Source: Lentisphaeria bacterium (lineage in GTDB: Bacteria; Verrucomicrobiota; Lentisphaeria; Victivallales; Victivallaceae). Taken from it: a stretch of DNA of 64,000 bases. Location of the stretch: NCBI GenBank assembly GCA_017456285.1, contig JAFTJQ010000029.1:1-64000 (forward strand), given 5' to 3'. The position numbers and the translations under genes were made by a program. Below, piece after piece: positions 43,819-53,479 of the stretch. How positions within the stretch are numbered: the stretch's first letter is position 1; each line of letters opens with the position of its first letter. Below the pieces are notes generated by a model. That model was not told the DNA's origin. It saw only the letters and a program-made list of their open reading frames with translations, and searched no databases.

Positions 43819-43846
43819 TTGACTTTTCGGAAAAGTGTTGTATATT
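43819..43846 (+). promoter_or_regulatory. Promoter of the AICAR transformylase gene
   Basis: TTGACT (43819-43824), 16-bp spacer, TATATT (43841-43846), divergent from the structured RNA promoter. Confidence 0.7.
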
Positions 43847-43891
43847 GTCTTAAATGTGATTTTTTTTAATTTAGAATAAGGACTAATAAAA

Positions 43892-45010
43892 ATGGCAGAA
43901 AAACTTAATCGCAATACCTATTTATCAAAAAATGTAGGAAACTTTCAAGAGGTTGTCGAAATTAACGGTCGCAAATTCGTCAAAGTTGACGACCTGCGTT
44001 ACGGAACTAATCCGCACCAAGTCGCTTGTTACTACAAACCGGTCGGTCAGTCTTCCGTAATCGGAGACATGAAGATTCTCAAAAACGGCAAAAGCGGTCT
44101 CTCTCAAACCAACTTGGAAGACATCTCTTATGCTCTTAATATTATCAAGTTTTTCAAAAATCCCGCATGTGCGGTTATGAAGCATGTTAATCCGTCAGGC
44201 GCCGCAATGGCTTGCAAAAATGATACCTTGAAAGATGTATATCTGAAAGCTCGTGATGCTGACGCTCGTGCCGCTTTCGGAAGTGTTATCGCTTTCAACA
44301 AAGAAGTGGATATTGAAACCGCCAAAGAAATTATGAGTACTTTCTGCGAATGCGTAGTTGCTCCGTCATACGCTGAAGGTGTTTTGGATGTTTTCAACGA
44401 CGGAGAAACCTATAAACTCAACAAGCACATCCGTATTTTACAATGCGGCGACTTGGATTTGTTGCCCAAATATGTTGACGACTGCGATGACTCTTACAAT
44501 ACGATCAAGGTTTTAGGCGACGGTTCTTTGGTAATTGCAGCCCCATTATTAACTGCAATTCACGGAGTTGAGGACTTGAAACTTGCCGAAGCAGAGAATA
44601 AGTCTTGCGGTTATCAAAAATCTCAACACAATGCAACCCCGGAGCAATTGGCGGACTTGCTTTTTGCTTGGTATGTAAATATCAGCGTCCGCTCAAATGG
44701 TGTCGTTATCGCTCAAAATGGTCAGACCCTCTCTGTCGGAACCGGCGAGCAGGATCGTGTCGGTGCTATTGAGCAGGCGATTATCAAATTTGCAGAAAAA
44801 TATGAGGGTACAGGAACTCTCAAAAATGCGGTAATGGCAAGTGATGGATTTTTCCCATTTGCCGATGGCGTTGAAAAAGCCGCAGCAGCGGGAATTACTG
44901 CAATTATCGCCCCCGCAGGCTCACTCCGTGATGCCGATGTAATCAAGCGTGCAAATGAATTAGGCGTAGCTCTTTACCACGCTCCTGAACGTATTTTCTC
45001 ACACCACTAA
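43892..45010 (+). CDS. AICAR transformylase, stand-alone (PurH C-terminal domain only)
   Basis: Adds a formyl group to AICAR, the next-to-last step of purine synthesis. 372 residues, against about 510-530 for bifunctional PurH: the N-terminal IMP cyclohydrolase (MGS-like) domain is absent. The transformylase signatures are present: DLRYGTNPHQ near 35-44, the catalytic KHVNPSGAA near 95-103 (family K-H-x-N-P-x-G), SVRSNGVVIAQNG near 263, and SDGFFPFADGVE near 317. IMP cyclohydrolase must be supplied by another protein. It heads a transcript with a TPR protein (20 bases later) and dinB. Confidence 0.88.
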   Translation: MAEKLNRNTYLSKNVGNFQEVVEINGRKFVKVDDLRYGTNPHQVACYYKPVGQSSVIGDMKILKNGKSGLSQTNLEDISYALNIIKFFKNPACAVMKHVNPSGAAMACKNDTLKDVYLKARDADARAAFGSVIAFNKEVDIETAKEIMSTFCECVVAPSYAEGVLDVFNDGETYKLNKHIRILQCGDLDLLPKYVDDCDDSYNTIKVLGDGSLVIAAPLLTAIHGVEDLKLAEAENKSCGYQKSQHNATPEQLADLLFAWYVNISVRSNGVVIAQNGQTLSVGTGEQDRVGAIEQAIIKFAEKYEGTGTLKNAVMASDGFFPFADGVEKAAAAGITAIIAPAGSLRDADVIKRANELGVALYHAPERIFSHH

Positions 45011-45030
45011 TAACATAAGGAATTTTTATT

Positions 45031-45690
45031 ATGAAAAAAGCAAAAGATAAGAAAAAAAGAGCAATTGATGCAGAAATCAACCGTGCCTTATTAGATGATT
45101 TTGATAAGTTTAATGCCTTAATTCATCGCCGTTGGAAAGAGATGATTTACTATGCAGTTGCAATTGTTGCAGTAGTAGCTGTAGTTGCATTTGTTTTCTC
45201 ATACCGCAATAATCAGCAAAGCAAAGCCGAAAATGTTTTAGCTAATGCAACAACTGAAGAGGATTTGATAAAGGCTATTGATCAATACGGTAAATATGAA
45301 GCCGCTGACTTCGCCAGACTTAAACTTGCCCGAATTTACATTGACAAAAATGAATTTGCTAAAGCTGCAGAACAATTCAAAAAAGTTGCAGCAAATACTC
45401 CCTCTAAAGATTTGCAGGAGCGTATGCAGCTTGATTCTGCTTATTTGCTCGAAAAAGAGAATAAAATTCAGGAAGCATTCGCCGCTTTCAAACTTATCGG
45501 CGATGCCGCTGATAATAGCGTAGCAGTCAGAGCTGAAGCATATTACGGTGCAGGTCGTTTGTCAATCGTGCTTAAAGACAATGCCAATGCTCAAATTTAC
45601 CTCGAACAGGTAAAAACTCTCGGCAATGCAGTTGAGGGCGGCAATTTTTACAGCGAACTTGCAATCGCTCTGCTTGCTGAAATTAAATAA
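45031..45690 (+). CDS. Membrane-anchored TPR protein, YfgM-like
   Basis: 219 residues. A basic cytoplasmic start (MKKAKDKKKR) precedes one membrane helix at about 39-59 (IYYAVAIVAVVAVVAFVFSY). Tetratricopeptide-like helical pairs fill the rest (ADFARLKLARIYIDKNEFAKAAEQFKKVA and following units). This layout resembles YfgM, a partner of the SecYEG/PpiD chaperone system, though sequence similarity is mostly in the TPRs. It lies 20 bases after the AICAR transformylase gene and 39 before dinB. Confidence 0.75.
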   Translation: MKKAKDKKKRAIDAEINRALLDDFDKFNALIHRRWKEMIYYAVAIVAVVAVVAFVFSYRNNQQSKAENVLANATTEEDLIKAIDQYGKYEAADFARLKLARIYIDKNEFAKAAEQFKKVAANTPSKDLQERMQLDSAYLLEKENKIQEAFAAFKLIGDAADNSVAVRAEAYYGAGRLSIVLKDNANAQIYLEQVKTLGNAVEGGNFYSELAIALLAEIK

Positions 45691-45729
45691 TTATTAAATT
45701 ACTCAAATTAGCGAATAGAGTTTTTATTT

Positions 45730-46851
45730 ATGGCAGATATTCGCAAAATTATTCATATCGACATGGATGCGTTTTTCGCTTCGGTGGAACAGCGTGACCA
45801 TGTCGAATATCGTAATAAACCCTTGATTATAGGCGGGTCTCCCGAAAAAAGAGGGGTTGTTTCTACTTGTTCATACGAAGCACGAGTTTTCGGAGTTCAC
45901 TCTGCCATGCCAACTGCCACTGCCCACCGACTATGTCCGCAAGGTATTTTCCTTGAAGGCGATATGGCAAAATACAAAAAGGCTTCCGAAGAAGTTTTTC
46001 AAATTTTTTATAAATACACTCCTTTTGTCGAGCCGATGTCGATTGATGAAGCCTATTTGGATGTCACAAATGTCCTGAAAGATGGGCAAAGTGCAACTGA
46101 ACTTGCCAGAGAAATTCTGCGTGAAATATATCTAAAAACTTCATTAACCGCTTCTGCCGGAGTGTCTTACAATAAGTTTTTAGCTAAAGTTGCCTCTTCA
46201 CTCAAAAAACCTGCCGGGTTATCAGTGATTAAACCACATCAGGCGATTAAATTCATCGAGGATTTGCCGATTGAAAAATTTTACGGCATTGGAAAAGTCA
46301 CGGCAAAAAAATTAAAAAATATGAACATCAAATACGGCAGAGACTTAAAAGCACTCGACCTCAATACACTGCTTACTCACTTCGGCAAAGTGGGTAATTT
46401 TTATTACCAAATTGCCAGAGGAATCGACAACCGTGAACTGGAAATTGATTCAATGAGAAAGTCGTACGGTAAAGAGGTAACTCTGGATAGCGACACCACC
46501 AATTTGCAGAAAATCCGCATCATTATCAAGCGATTGGCAATCAAAGTAAGCAAGGCGGTAAAAAAAGAAAAACTTGCCGGGAGAACCGTTACATTAAAAA
46601 TCAAATACGCCGATTTCAAATCAGTTACCCGTTCACAAAGTTTTAATATCGGAATCGATAGCGAAGACCTTATCGCCGAGAGTGCTATCGCCTTGCTGCA
46701 AAAAACCGATGCAGGTAAAAAGGCGGTGCGTCTGCTGGGCGTGAGCATTTCAAATTTTACTACCGATACCAAAGAAGTTGATTTTGAACAACTTTTATTC
46801 CCTTTTATGACCGAGACTCCTTTAATTGATAAAAATTCACAGCTCCGCTGA
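45730..46851 (+). CDS. dinB: DNA polymerase IV
   Basis: Y-family translesion polymerase, 373 residues. The palm carries IIHIDMDAFFASVE near 6-19 (first catalytic Asp), YEARVFGVHSAMP near 46, and PMSIDEAYLDVT near 99-110 (catalytic Asp-Glu). The thumb has SASAGVSYNKFLAKVASSLKKPAG-like helix-hairpin contacts and IPGIGKVT-type FYGIGKVTAKKL near 177. The little-finger domain completes the C-terminal third. No LexA box is obvious in the 39 bases upstream. The C-terminus lacks a clear beta-clamp motif beyond QLLFPF. Confidence 0.93.
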   Translation: MADIRKIIHIDMDAFFASVEQRDHVEYRNKPLIIGGSPEKRGVVSTCSYEARVFGVHSAMPTATAHRLCPQGIFLEGDMAKYKKASEEVFQIFYKYTPFVEPMSIDEAYLDVTNVLKDGQSATELAREILREIYLKTSLTASAGVSYNKFLAKVASSLKKPAGLSVIKPHQAIKFIEDLPIEKFYGIGKVTAKKLKNMNIKYGRDLKALDLNTLLTHFGKVGNFYYQIARGIDNRELEIDSMRKSYGKEVTLDSDTTNLQKIRIIIKRLAIKVSKAVKKEKLAGRTVTLKIKYADFKSVTRSQSFNIGIDSEDLIAESAIALLQKTDAGKKAVRLLGVSISNFTTDTKEVDFEQLLFPFMTETPLIDKNSQLR

Positions 46852-46939
46852 CTTTCGGGACTTCATATTTGGGCGATAGCGATAAACCGCTGCCTCTACA
46901 ACCGGACAGGTCAATTCTGATTAAAAAGATACTTTTATA

Positions 46940-48838
46940 TTATTTAAGTAACGGCATTTCCGTCATTCGAAGCATAGTTGCCCCATAGGGGATAAGCTTT
47001 TTTATCTCAATTTCGCCGATGGGGGTTGTTGATTCCGGCAACTCCTTAGCAACGGCAATAAAGCCATCTTTTATTTTCCACTCAATTTGCCGCATTTTTG
47101 CTAAAAGTACAATCGGCGGAGTTTCCTGACTGAAAGGATATTCGCCAATTTCCAGTTCTTGCAGTTCAAATTCAGTATTGGCAAATCCGTAATTCCAATT
47201 ACTTACAGGTGAAATCTCATAATCACAATAGGGAAATTTGCGTTCAATGCCGTCTTTGGTGTACTCTCGAATAGTCTTTCGATACTCTATCGGCAAGGAA
47301 AAAAGCAACGAACCGTATTGTACAAAATACAGCCCATTGGGGCGTTTTTGTAATTTAGGTGAAGTGATAAAATCAACTTCTACTTGTTTTTTCCCATGCC
47401 ATTTGCAGTTAATTGCAGCAATAGAGTTATTGGGATACTCCCGACTGCCAATAACTGCCTTGTCGATAAAGGACGGGATACGGATTCCAAGTTCAAATTC
47501 CACTTCGTTTTCCGCTTCGACGGTATAGACTAATTTATTACCAAAAGGATAACGAGTTTCAAGAGTAATTTTAAGTTGCACACCATTAATTTCTGTATCA
47601 AGTGAGGCAGGAACTAAAATTGCGGAAAGAACCCCTTTGTCGCTTCGCATAAAACTTGAAAGTGCCAGTTTCGGCCAAGCCTGCCCCATATTGGCAGTAC
47701 AACAGCCGAAGTGCGGTTCAAGTCCGAAACAACCGGCCTCTCCGGAATTACAACTCCAAATTTTTTTCGCTTCAACGACACAACCGATTTGATTTGTCTG
47801 CTGGTCGTATTGGTGTGCCCACATATCCTCTGAACAAGTTGCACTGAAACCGTTAAATGCCAATTTTTCACAATGGTCAAGCCAGAAAATGTCCCCGGAA
47901 ACAGCAAAATTAACCTCACACGAATACATCGCTTCGGCAATTCCACAGAGTTCAGTCCCTTGAATTGGCGAAGTTCCAGAAAGCATCTCATCACCGGTAA
48001 AGTGTCCGATTGCCATGCCATGGTATTTTTGGAGAATTTCCAACATCTCACGGCTGAAATTCGCATTTGCCTTTTCGTTGCTTCTATAATCAAGCAGGTT
48101 TGCTTTGAGTGCCATGGCGTAATTGACTACATGAGCATTCCAACCCCACTCATGCTGCGGAAGTTTAAATTCATCGAAGTCGGAACTTTTCATAAAACTT
48201 TCATAATCAAAGCCCTGCTTGCGAAGTTTATCCGCCAAACCGAGAAGCCACTCTTCTTGGTCAATTTCATAAAGCCGATAAATCGCAATCAATCCCTCAA
48301 ACCAACGGTATTTGCCCCAGTTAAAAAGCGGATATTTGTCTAAATGTGTATTAAATTGCTTCAAAGTCCGGCGAACCGCATTCAATGCTCGTTCATCTTT
48401 GGAACAATCATAGTAAAGTATAAGGACTTTGCTGATCAAAAGCACCGCCCAAGTGTCATATTTTTCCCTGCCTTCATCACCGACTGCTTTCCGAGTGGAA
48501 GAAACTCCGTCTACGCCGTCGCCGATAACTGCGGAGGGACAAATCCAACCGTCATCTTGCTGTTGAGCCAGAATGGCATCAATATATTTTTTTGCCCGAT
48601 CGATCATGTCTTGGTTTTCAAGCAGATAGGCAAGTGGAATAAAACCGTCAAGCCAGTACGGAACCCGCTCCCAGCCGTCTTTATGACCGCCAATCCACAT
48701 ACTATCACGAACATCGCTCCAAACCTTATCTAAATTTCCGGCAAGGCCTTCAGCTTGGATTTCGAGTTGTCGTTTTAGCCATCCGCCAACTTTAATCTCA
48801 TCGGTAGAAAAAAAATTATATTTATTGCTTCTGTACAT
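46940..48838 (-). CDS. GH127-like glycoside hydrolase (DUF1680 family)
   Basis: 632 residues, no signal peptide, so it probably acts on imported oligosaccharides. An (alpha/alpha)6 barrel is followed by beta-sandwich domains. The Cys-rich active-site region is visible: FGCCTANMGQ at about 376-385 corresponds to the C-C-x-x-N motif whose Cys acts with zinc in characterised beta-L-arabinofuranosidases. Known members also include other sugar specificities, so the substrate is open. It lies 65 bases after the GH38 gene on the same strand and may share its transcript. Confidence 0.85.
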   Translation of the reverse strand: MYRSNKYNFFSTDEIKVGGWLKRQLEIQAEGLAGNLDKVWSDVRDSMWIGGHKDGWERVPYWLDGFIPLAYLLENQDMIDRAKKYIDAILAQQQDDGWICPSAVIGDGVDGVSSTRKAVGDEGREKYDTWAVLLISKVLILYYDCSKDERALNAVRRTLKQFNTHLDKYPLFNWGKYRWFEGLIAIYRLYEIDQEEWLLGLADKLRKQGFDYESFMKSSDFDEFKLPQHEWGWNAHVVNYAMALKANLLDYRSNEKANANFSREMLEILQKYHGMAIGHFTGDEMLSGTSPIQGTELCGIAEAMYSCEVNFAVSGDIFWLDHCEKLAFNGFSATCSEDMWAHQYDQQTNQIGCVVEAKKIWSCNSGEAGCFGLEPHFGCCTANMGQAWPKLALSSFMRSDKGVLSAILVPASLDTEINGVQLKITLETRYPFGNKLVYTVEAENEVEFELGIRIPSFIDKAVIGSREYPNNSIAAINCKWHGKKQVEVDFITSPKLQKRPNGLYFVQYGSLLFSLPIEYRKTIREYTKDGIERKFPYCDYEISPVSNWNYGFANTEFELQELEIGEYPFSQETPPIVLLAKMRQIEWKIKDGFIAVAKELPESTTPIGEIEIKKLIPYGATMLRMTEMPLLK

Positions 48839-48903
48839 GCAAACTCCTTTATTTATAGCCCTGATTAATATACCTTCAAATTATCTTTTTTCAAATCTGA
48901 TAA

Positions 48904-51600
48904 TTAAAAATATAATTTGAATGTTAGAATTTTATGCGGAGCTATTGAAAATTGTATTTTTTTATCATCAAACGAATAATCTTTGATTTCAGCTTCCGCC
49001 AAATTACATTCGACAACTTTTTTCAGCTTAAAGTCGGTAAAAATTTCTGCAATTTCCACTTGATTATTCGGATTGAAACAACGCAAAATTATACAATTTT
49101 CTACCATATTGAAACAGGGCTTCAATGCAGAATAAACCGCATTGCCTTTTATGTTTACAAAAGAATTGTTATGCTGTATTGCTTTAACCTTGAATTGCGG
49201 AATTAAATCAATAAGCACTTCGCTCCTGAAACTCTGCAAAGTTTTGTACAAATCAGAATTTTGAGTTTTTTCACAGATGCTGCCGATTGCCAATTTGAAT
49301 TTCATGTTGCCCAATAATTGCCCATCTGCTTCTCCGTCAGTAGCAAAAGTTCTTCTGAATGAGCGATACAGAACTATCGAAATTTCATCAAAATCATTTA
49401 CCCCTGCTGCGTGTAATCCTGCCTGAGAATAAATCACAAGCCCTTTATTTTCACTATCCTGTTTAGCAACAATGCCGTCAAAAGGTTTTTCGATAAATTC
49501 AAATTCAGGTAAAGTTTCTGCCTTTTCACCGTAATTTTGCCCTTTTGAGCGTTCAATCATGGAAAATGCCTGACTTGCCAAATATTTATCTCCCTTAATA
49601 CCGGTCGGGAAAATTGCTCGAAGCTGGTAATCCTTAATTGTATTATCTACTTCAATATCATAATATACCAAGTCGCTATTGCGGGTAATTGAGATTCTGC
49701 TTACAATATCAAGAATTTTAACATTGCTGCTCTCATGGGCAGAAGAATATTGCTCATAGACAGTTCCGGCAAAAGTCATTTCATCAGCAAGTTCATAGCG
49801 TTTAACTATTTCAAACTCAACTTTTTCCGAACCGTTCTGTGTCAATGCTATTTTTATAACTCTACCGCCCAAAGTCACATTAGAATTTATCGGCACTACA
49901 TGTTCCCAACCGTTCCCGATTTCTCTATCAATAATAAATTCATTAAAATTCCTGTAACTTCGATTGGTTGCATAATGATAAATATCGAACGAACCATCTT
50001 TATTAATATCCAGCTTCACCCGCCCATTATCGGCACAATACGGCGAAATTAAAAGAGTTTTCAAATTCCGCACATGAGTCGTGGACGGTGTAATTTTAAA
50101 ATATGACCAACTTGACCCCTTCAAGTTAGGAGTCAATTCTATTGTATAAATATCAGTTCTTTTCATTGAACGGAATTCAGGTCGATAACAGCCTTTTTTT
50201 ACTTGGACTATCTGATAACGCAACTCATTTTCATCCATATCGAAAATTTTAAATGAATTAATTTTCTCATTTCCGAAATATTCATTCTGAACTTTTTTGT
50301 ACGGTTCATTATTCGGAAAAAGCAATTCAATTTTCCGAGTTTCAGACAAGTCGAACGGCAATGGATTATAAATCGCCAGAGTATAATTACCATCTTTATC
50401 CGCCAAATATTTTTCAGGAAGATAATGTGAATATTCCTCTTTGAGAATCCTGAAACTTTCCGTCTTGATAAATTCCGAAAAAATCGCTTTGTCTGTTAAG
50501 CGTACTTCCTCAAACCTCGGCAACATCATGCGATGTACTGTATCGCAAGAACAACCACAAATCGAGTCATGTGCGTGATTGACAATTAACTTTTTCAAAA
50601 CATGATGATAAAGCGGTAAATTATGGCAAATTCCATTAAAAATTTGACTGGCTAAAATCGGTTCAAGCATCAATTCTATTTCATTCTGACATAAATCATT
50701 GGCTTTTTTAATATCATATCTGGAACTTATCGTACCTGTATTAAGGAAATTGTTATACTTTTCCTCGGTTGCCAAATTAATCTGTTCACCTTTTATAATC
50801 GGTTTATCAACAGTAAATTCAGTTACAAACAAATCCAGCAAATTAGAGAATTTAACTTCTGCATGCGGATACATCTCTTGAATCCATTTAATCATATCAG
50901 GAGCATATTCAGGTGAATTCTGATGGTCATGCCCGTCTGCTAAAACTGCAAAATCTCCCCATTTATTAAAATTTGTATCAACATATTCCTTGAATACTTT
51001 TTTAAAACTCTCCTCGTCGCCGTTTGAAGTATTAACACAGCTTAAAGCAACCGAAAAATCACCGTATCCCAATAATTTCCCCAAATTCAAAGTTGCAATT
51101 TTGCTGCCGTCAGGACTTTCCCAATAAAGACAATGTTCCGTATCTAAATCAGGCGTTCCTCGCCAACATGCGGTGCCTTGAATATCAAATCCCTTTAAAA
51201 TCTGCGGTAATTGAGCAATATGTCCGAAAATATCGCAAACATAGCCAACCGGCCATGCTTCATGCCCGAAGTCATTGGAAATTTTTTTGCCGACAAGTAA
51301 ATTTTTGACCAAAGATTCCCCAGATGGCAAAAATTCATCAGGCATCACATACCATGGCCCAACCCATAATTTTTCAGAAGAAATTAATTTTTGCAGATTT
51401 TCTTTCCATTCCGGATGAATTTCAATAATATCCTCCAAAACAACCGTTTGACCGTCAAAAATGAAATTTTTATAGTCATTTTCCTCTAATAATTTCATCA
51501 TTTTTGCGGTCATATCAAGCAAATGCTTACGAAATTCCGGAAAACTTAAATACCATTCTCTATCCCAATGGCTTGAACTGAAATAATAAAAGCGTTTCAT
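48904..51600 (-). CDS. Alpha-mannosidase, GH38
   Basis: 898 residues from the ATG at 51600, chosen because AGGA lies 10 bases upstream; a GTG six codons earlier is less likely. The GH38 N-terminal metal motif HWDREW is at about 11-16. GYVCDIFGHIAQLPQIL near 120-136 holds the nucleophile Asp region, and ADGHDHQNSP and NHAHDSICGCSCDTVHRMM are further family marks. The long C-terminal beta domains complete it. No signal peptide: cytoplasmic trimming of alpha-mannosides is likely. It follows the LamG gene by 31 bases. Confidence 0.9.
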   Translation of the reverse strand: MKRFYYFSSSHWDREWYLSFPEFRKHLLDMTAKMMKLLEENDYKNFIFDGQTVVLEDIIEIHPEWKENLQKLISSEKLWVGPWYVMPDEFLPSGESLVKNLLVGKKISNDFGHEAWPVGYVCDIFGHIAQLPQILKGFDIQGTACWRGTPDLDTEHCLYWESPDGSKIATLNLGKLLGYGDFSVALSCVNTSNGDEESFKKVFKEYVDTNFNKWGDFAVLADGHDHQNSPEYAPDMIKWIQEMYPHAEVKFSNLLDLFVTEFTVDKPIIKGEQINLATEEKYNNFLNTGTISSRYDIKKANDLCQNEIELMLEPILASQIFNGICHNLPLYHHVLKKLIVNHAHDSICGCSCDTVHRMMLPRFEEVRLTDKAIFSEFIKTESFRILKEEYSHYLPEKYLADKDGNYTLAIYNPLPFDLSETRKIELLFPNNEPYKKVQNEYFGNEKINSFKIFDMDENELRYQIVQVKKGCYRPEFRSMKRTDIYTIELTPNLKGSSWSYFKITPSTTHVRNLKTLLISPYCADNGRVKLDINKDGSFDIYHYATNRSYRNFNEFIIDREIGNGWEHVVPINSNVTLGGRVIKIALTQNGSEKVEFEIVKRYELADEMTFAGTVYEQYSSAHESSNVKILDIVSRISITRNSDLVYYDIEVDNTIKDYQLRAIFPTGIKGDKYLASQAFSMIERSKGQNYGEKAETLPEFEFIEKPFDGIVAKQDSENKGLVIYSQAGLHAAGVNDFDEISIVLYRSFRRTFATDGEADGQLLGNMKFKLAIGSICEKTQNSDLYKTLQSFRSEVLIDLIPQFKVKAIQHNNSFVNIKGNAVYSALKPCFNMVENCIILRCFNPNNQVEIAEIFTDFKLKKVVECNLAEAEIKDYSFDDKKIQFSIAPHKILTFKLYF

Positions 51601-51631
51601 CTTGTTGTCCTGTATCACAATTAATTCCCGT

Positions 51632-53479
51632 TTAAGGCATATTCCTATGAATTAAATTTAAAGCTTTTCCGAATTTACCATCAGAAATTTTTGGTTCTCC
51701 GATAACCATCGTATGCTCCGGAAAATTTTTATTATCATCAAAGTGGTACAATAAAACAGTATCCGCTTCTTGTCCGGTATACGGTTGAGTCGGAACCCCC
51801 CGGAAATCTGCATTGGCAGTATATCTCAGTTCATCAATTAAAATTCTGGCAAAATGCCCATTATGATCATAAGCTCCTAAACTGATTGCAGAAGTTGTCG
51901 GATTAATAATATATCCGGCAGGAATTTTATCTTGTCCGACCAATTTGCCGTCAACATAAATTCTTTTTTCCATTTTGTCATAGTCAACAGTACAGGCAAT
52001 ATGTGTCCACTTACGAAAAGTCATACGAGCACTTGAAACTGTATGCTGATCAATTTTTTTTGATTCATCAGGAGTTATGAAATGAGTTCTGAAAACAACA
52101 GTTCCGTTAGGCTGCAAATAAATCTCCCACCCTCTGGCATCATGGCTTAAATTACCATATTTACAAACCAATCTCGGCGCACCGTATGAACGGGCAATTT
52201 TTGAATCCTCCCAATAGAAAAAGCCTTCTATGGTAAAATTTGCAGTTTTTCTTATTGCATCAAAATCACGAATGTAAACAGAATCATTTGCTTCCGGTGA
52301 AATCATCATAGTTCCGGCATACCCCTTCCTGGGCTGTTCCGTAAAGCTGCTGTTATAGAGATATTTGATATTTTCACCGTTTTTATAAGTTCGCAACAAG
52401 GCAACTTCATCTTCGAGAGACGCTAAATTGTAATTATTATCCTCACTGCTCTCCAAATATCCTAAATCCTGATGCTTATGAGTTCGCTTACTGTACAAAA
52501 ATCTACCGCTTATAACATTCAAAATCATTCCGTCAATCAGTTTATTTTCAATCATAGCTTTTTTGTCAACATACATATTTCCATAAGGAGCCTGCATAGT
52601 ATTTCCCATCGGAAGTCCGATATAAAGTAGTTTATCTCCGATTTCCTTACGCAATTCAGCTACGAATTTAACTAAATATTCCCCTCGAAGTTTTCTCCAA
52701 TTTTTAACAACTTCAGAATCAGGCACATATTCAACTTGCCGATAATCAAATCTCGGATCTTTGGTAATATCAATACCGTAACGTTTTTGATATTCCTTAA
52801 CTATTTCCGGACCAAATCCGAATTGATCCCCGTGGCGAGCCGGCGGAGAATGTGTGCGGCTGCAAAGATAAATTCCATCGCCGCCATATTCCTGCAACAA
52901 GCCGACCAAGCGGTTAATCATAAATTTTCTTGCTTCTGCATTAGACAAATCCAACACGCCATAATGATATTTTCCGGTAATATCTTTCTCCTGATATTCC
53001 GGATGTGTAATCATTTCTCTATCCTGCCAAGGGAAAGGAGTAACATCTCCATACAGGACATCAGCAGGACAACCATGATCCAGAAAAGTCATATACAGCA
53101 AAATTTTCTGACCATTTTTATCTGCAGTCTTTAATGCATGCTTAACCGGGTCAAATCTGCTGTAAATTTCTTCGCATTTTTTCTGGTAATTAACAGAAAA
53201 GCCTTTCCCCTTTACGAAATTATAGTATCTGGATAAGTAGACATCACTCATACGCCAAAGCACAATTTTGCCGTTATAACAATCATTCCAGTATTGCATG
53301 GAATCTGAAATTCTCTCCGGAGTATCCAAGAGAGCATTCCCCATTCCAATTACAATAGCATCGCCCCAGCTGACATTCAAGGCATTTTCCACTGCCGCTT
53401 TCTGTTCAGCAGAAACACCTGCAAGCAAACTTAAACAAAATAATATAAACAACTTTTTCATAACTTTAATTTCTTTCAT
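51632..53479 (-). CDS. Secreted hydrolase-like protein with C-terminal LamG domain
   Basis: 615 residues with a Sec signal peptide (MKKLFILFCLSLLAGVSA, starting at residue 7 of the long form). Residues about 40-380 look like a TIM-barrel glycosidase-like domain (GGDGIYLCSRTHSPP, LLYIGLPMGNTM) of no family I can name. Residues about 410-590 form a LamG-like jelly roll with WTHIACTVDYDKMEKRIYVDGKLVG. The ATG at 53479 overlaps the upstream stop (TAATG), the coupling also used at 13321 and 14574; ATG 53461 is an alternative. It is probably a periplasmic or exported glycan-binding enzyme. Confidence 0.72.
   Translation of the reverse strand: MKEIKVMKKLFILFCLSLLAGVSAEQKAAVENALNVSWGDAIVIGMGNALLDTPERISDSMQYWNDCYNGKIVLWRMSDVYLSRYYNFVKGKGFSVNYQKKCEEIYSRFDPVKHALKTADKNGQKILLYMTFLDHGCPADVLYGDVTPFPWQDREMITHPEYQEKDITGKYHYGVLDLSNAEARKFMINRLVGLLQEYGGDGIYLCSRTHSPPARHGDQFGFGPEIVKEYQKRYGIDITKDPRFDYRQVEYVPDSEVVKNWRKLRGEYLVKFVAELRKEIGDKLLYIGLPMGNTMQAPYGNMYVDKKAMIENKLIDGMILNVISGRFLYSKRTHKHQDLGYLESSEDNNYNLASLEDEVALLRTYKNGENIKYLYNSSFTEQPRKGYAGTMMISPEANDSVYIRDFDAIRKTANFTIEGFFYWEDSKIARSYGAPRLVCKYGNLSHDARGWEIYLQPNGTVVFRTHFITPDESKKIDQHTVSSARMTFRKWTHIACTVDYDKMEKRIYVDGKLVGQDKIPAGYIINPTTSAISLGAYDHNGHFARILIDELRYTANADFRGVPTQPYTGQEADTVLLYHFDDNKNFPEHTMVIGEPKISDGKFGKALNLIHRNMP

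Noticed and set aside
46852..46939. Possible terminator between dinB and the GH127-like gene
   Set aside because: No stem with a T run could be drawn convincingly.
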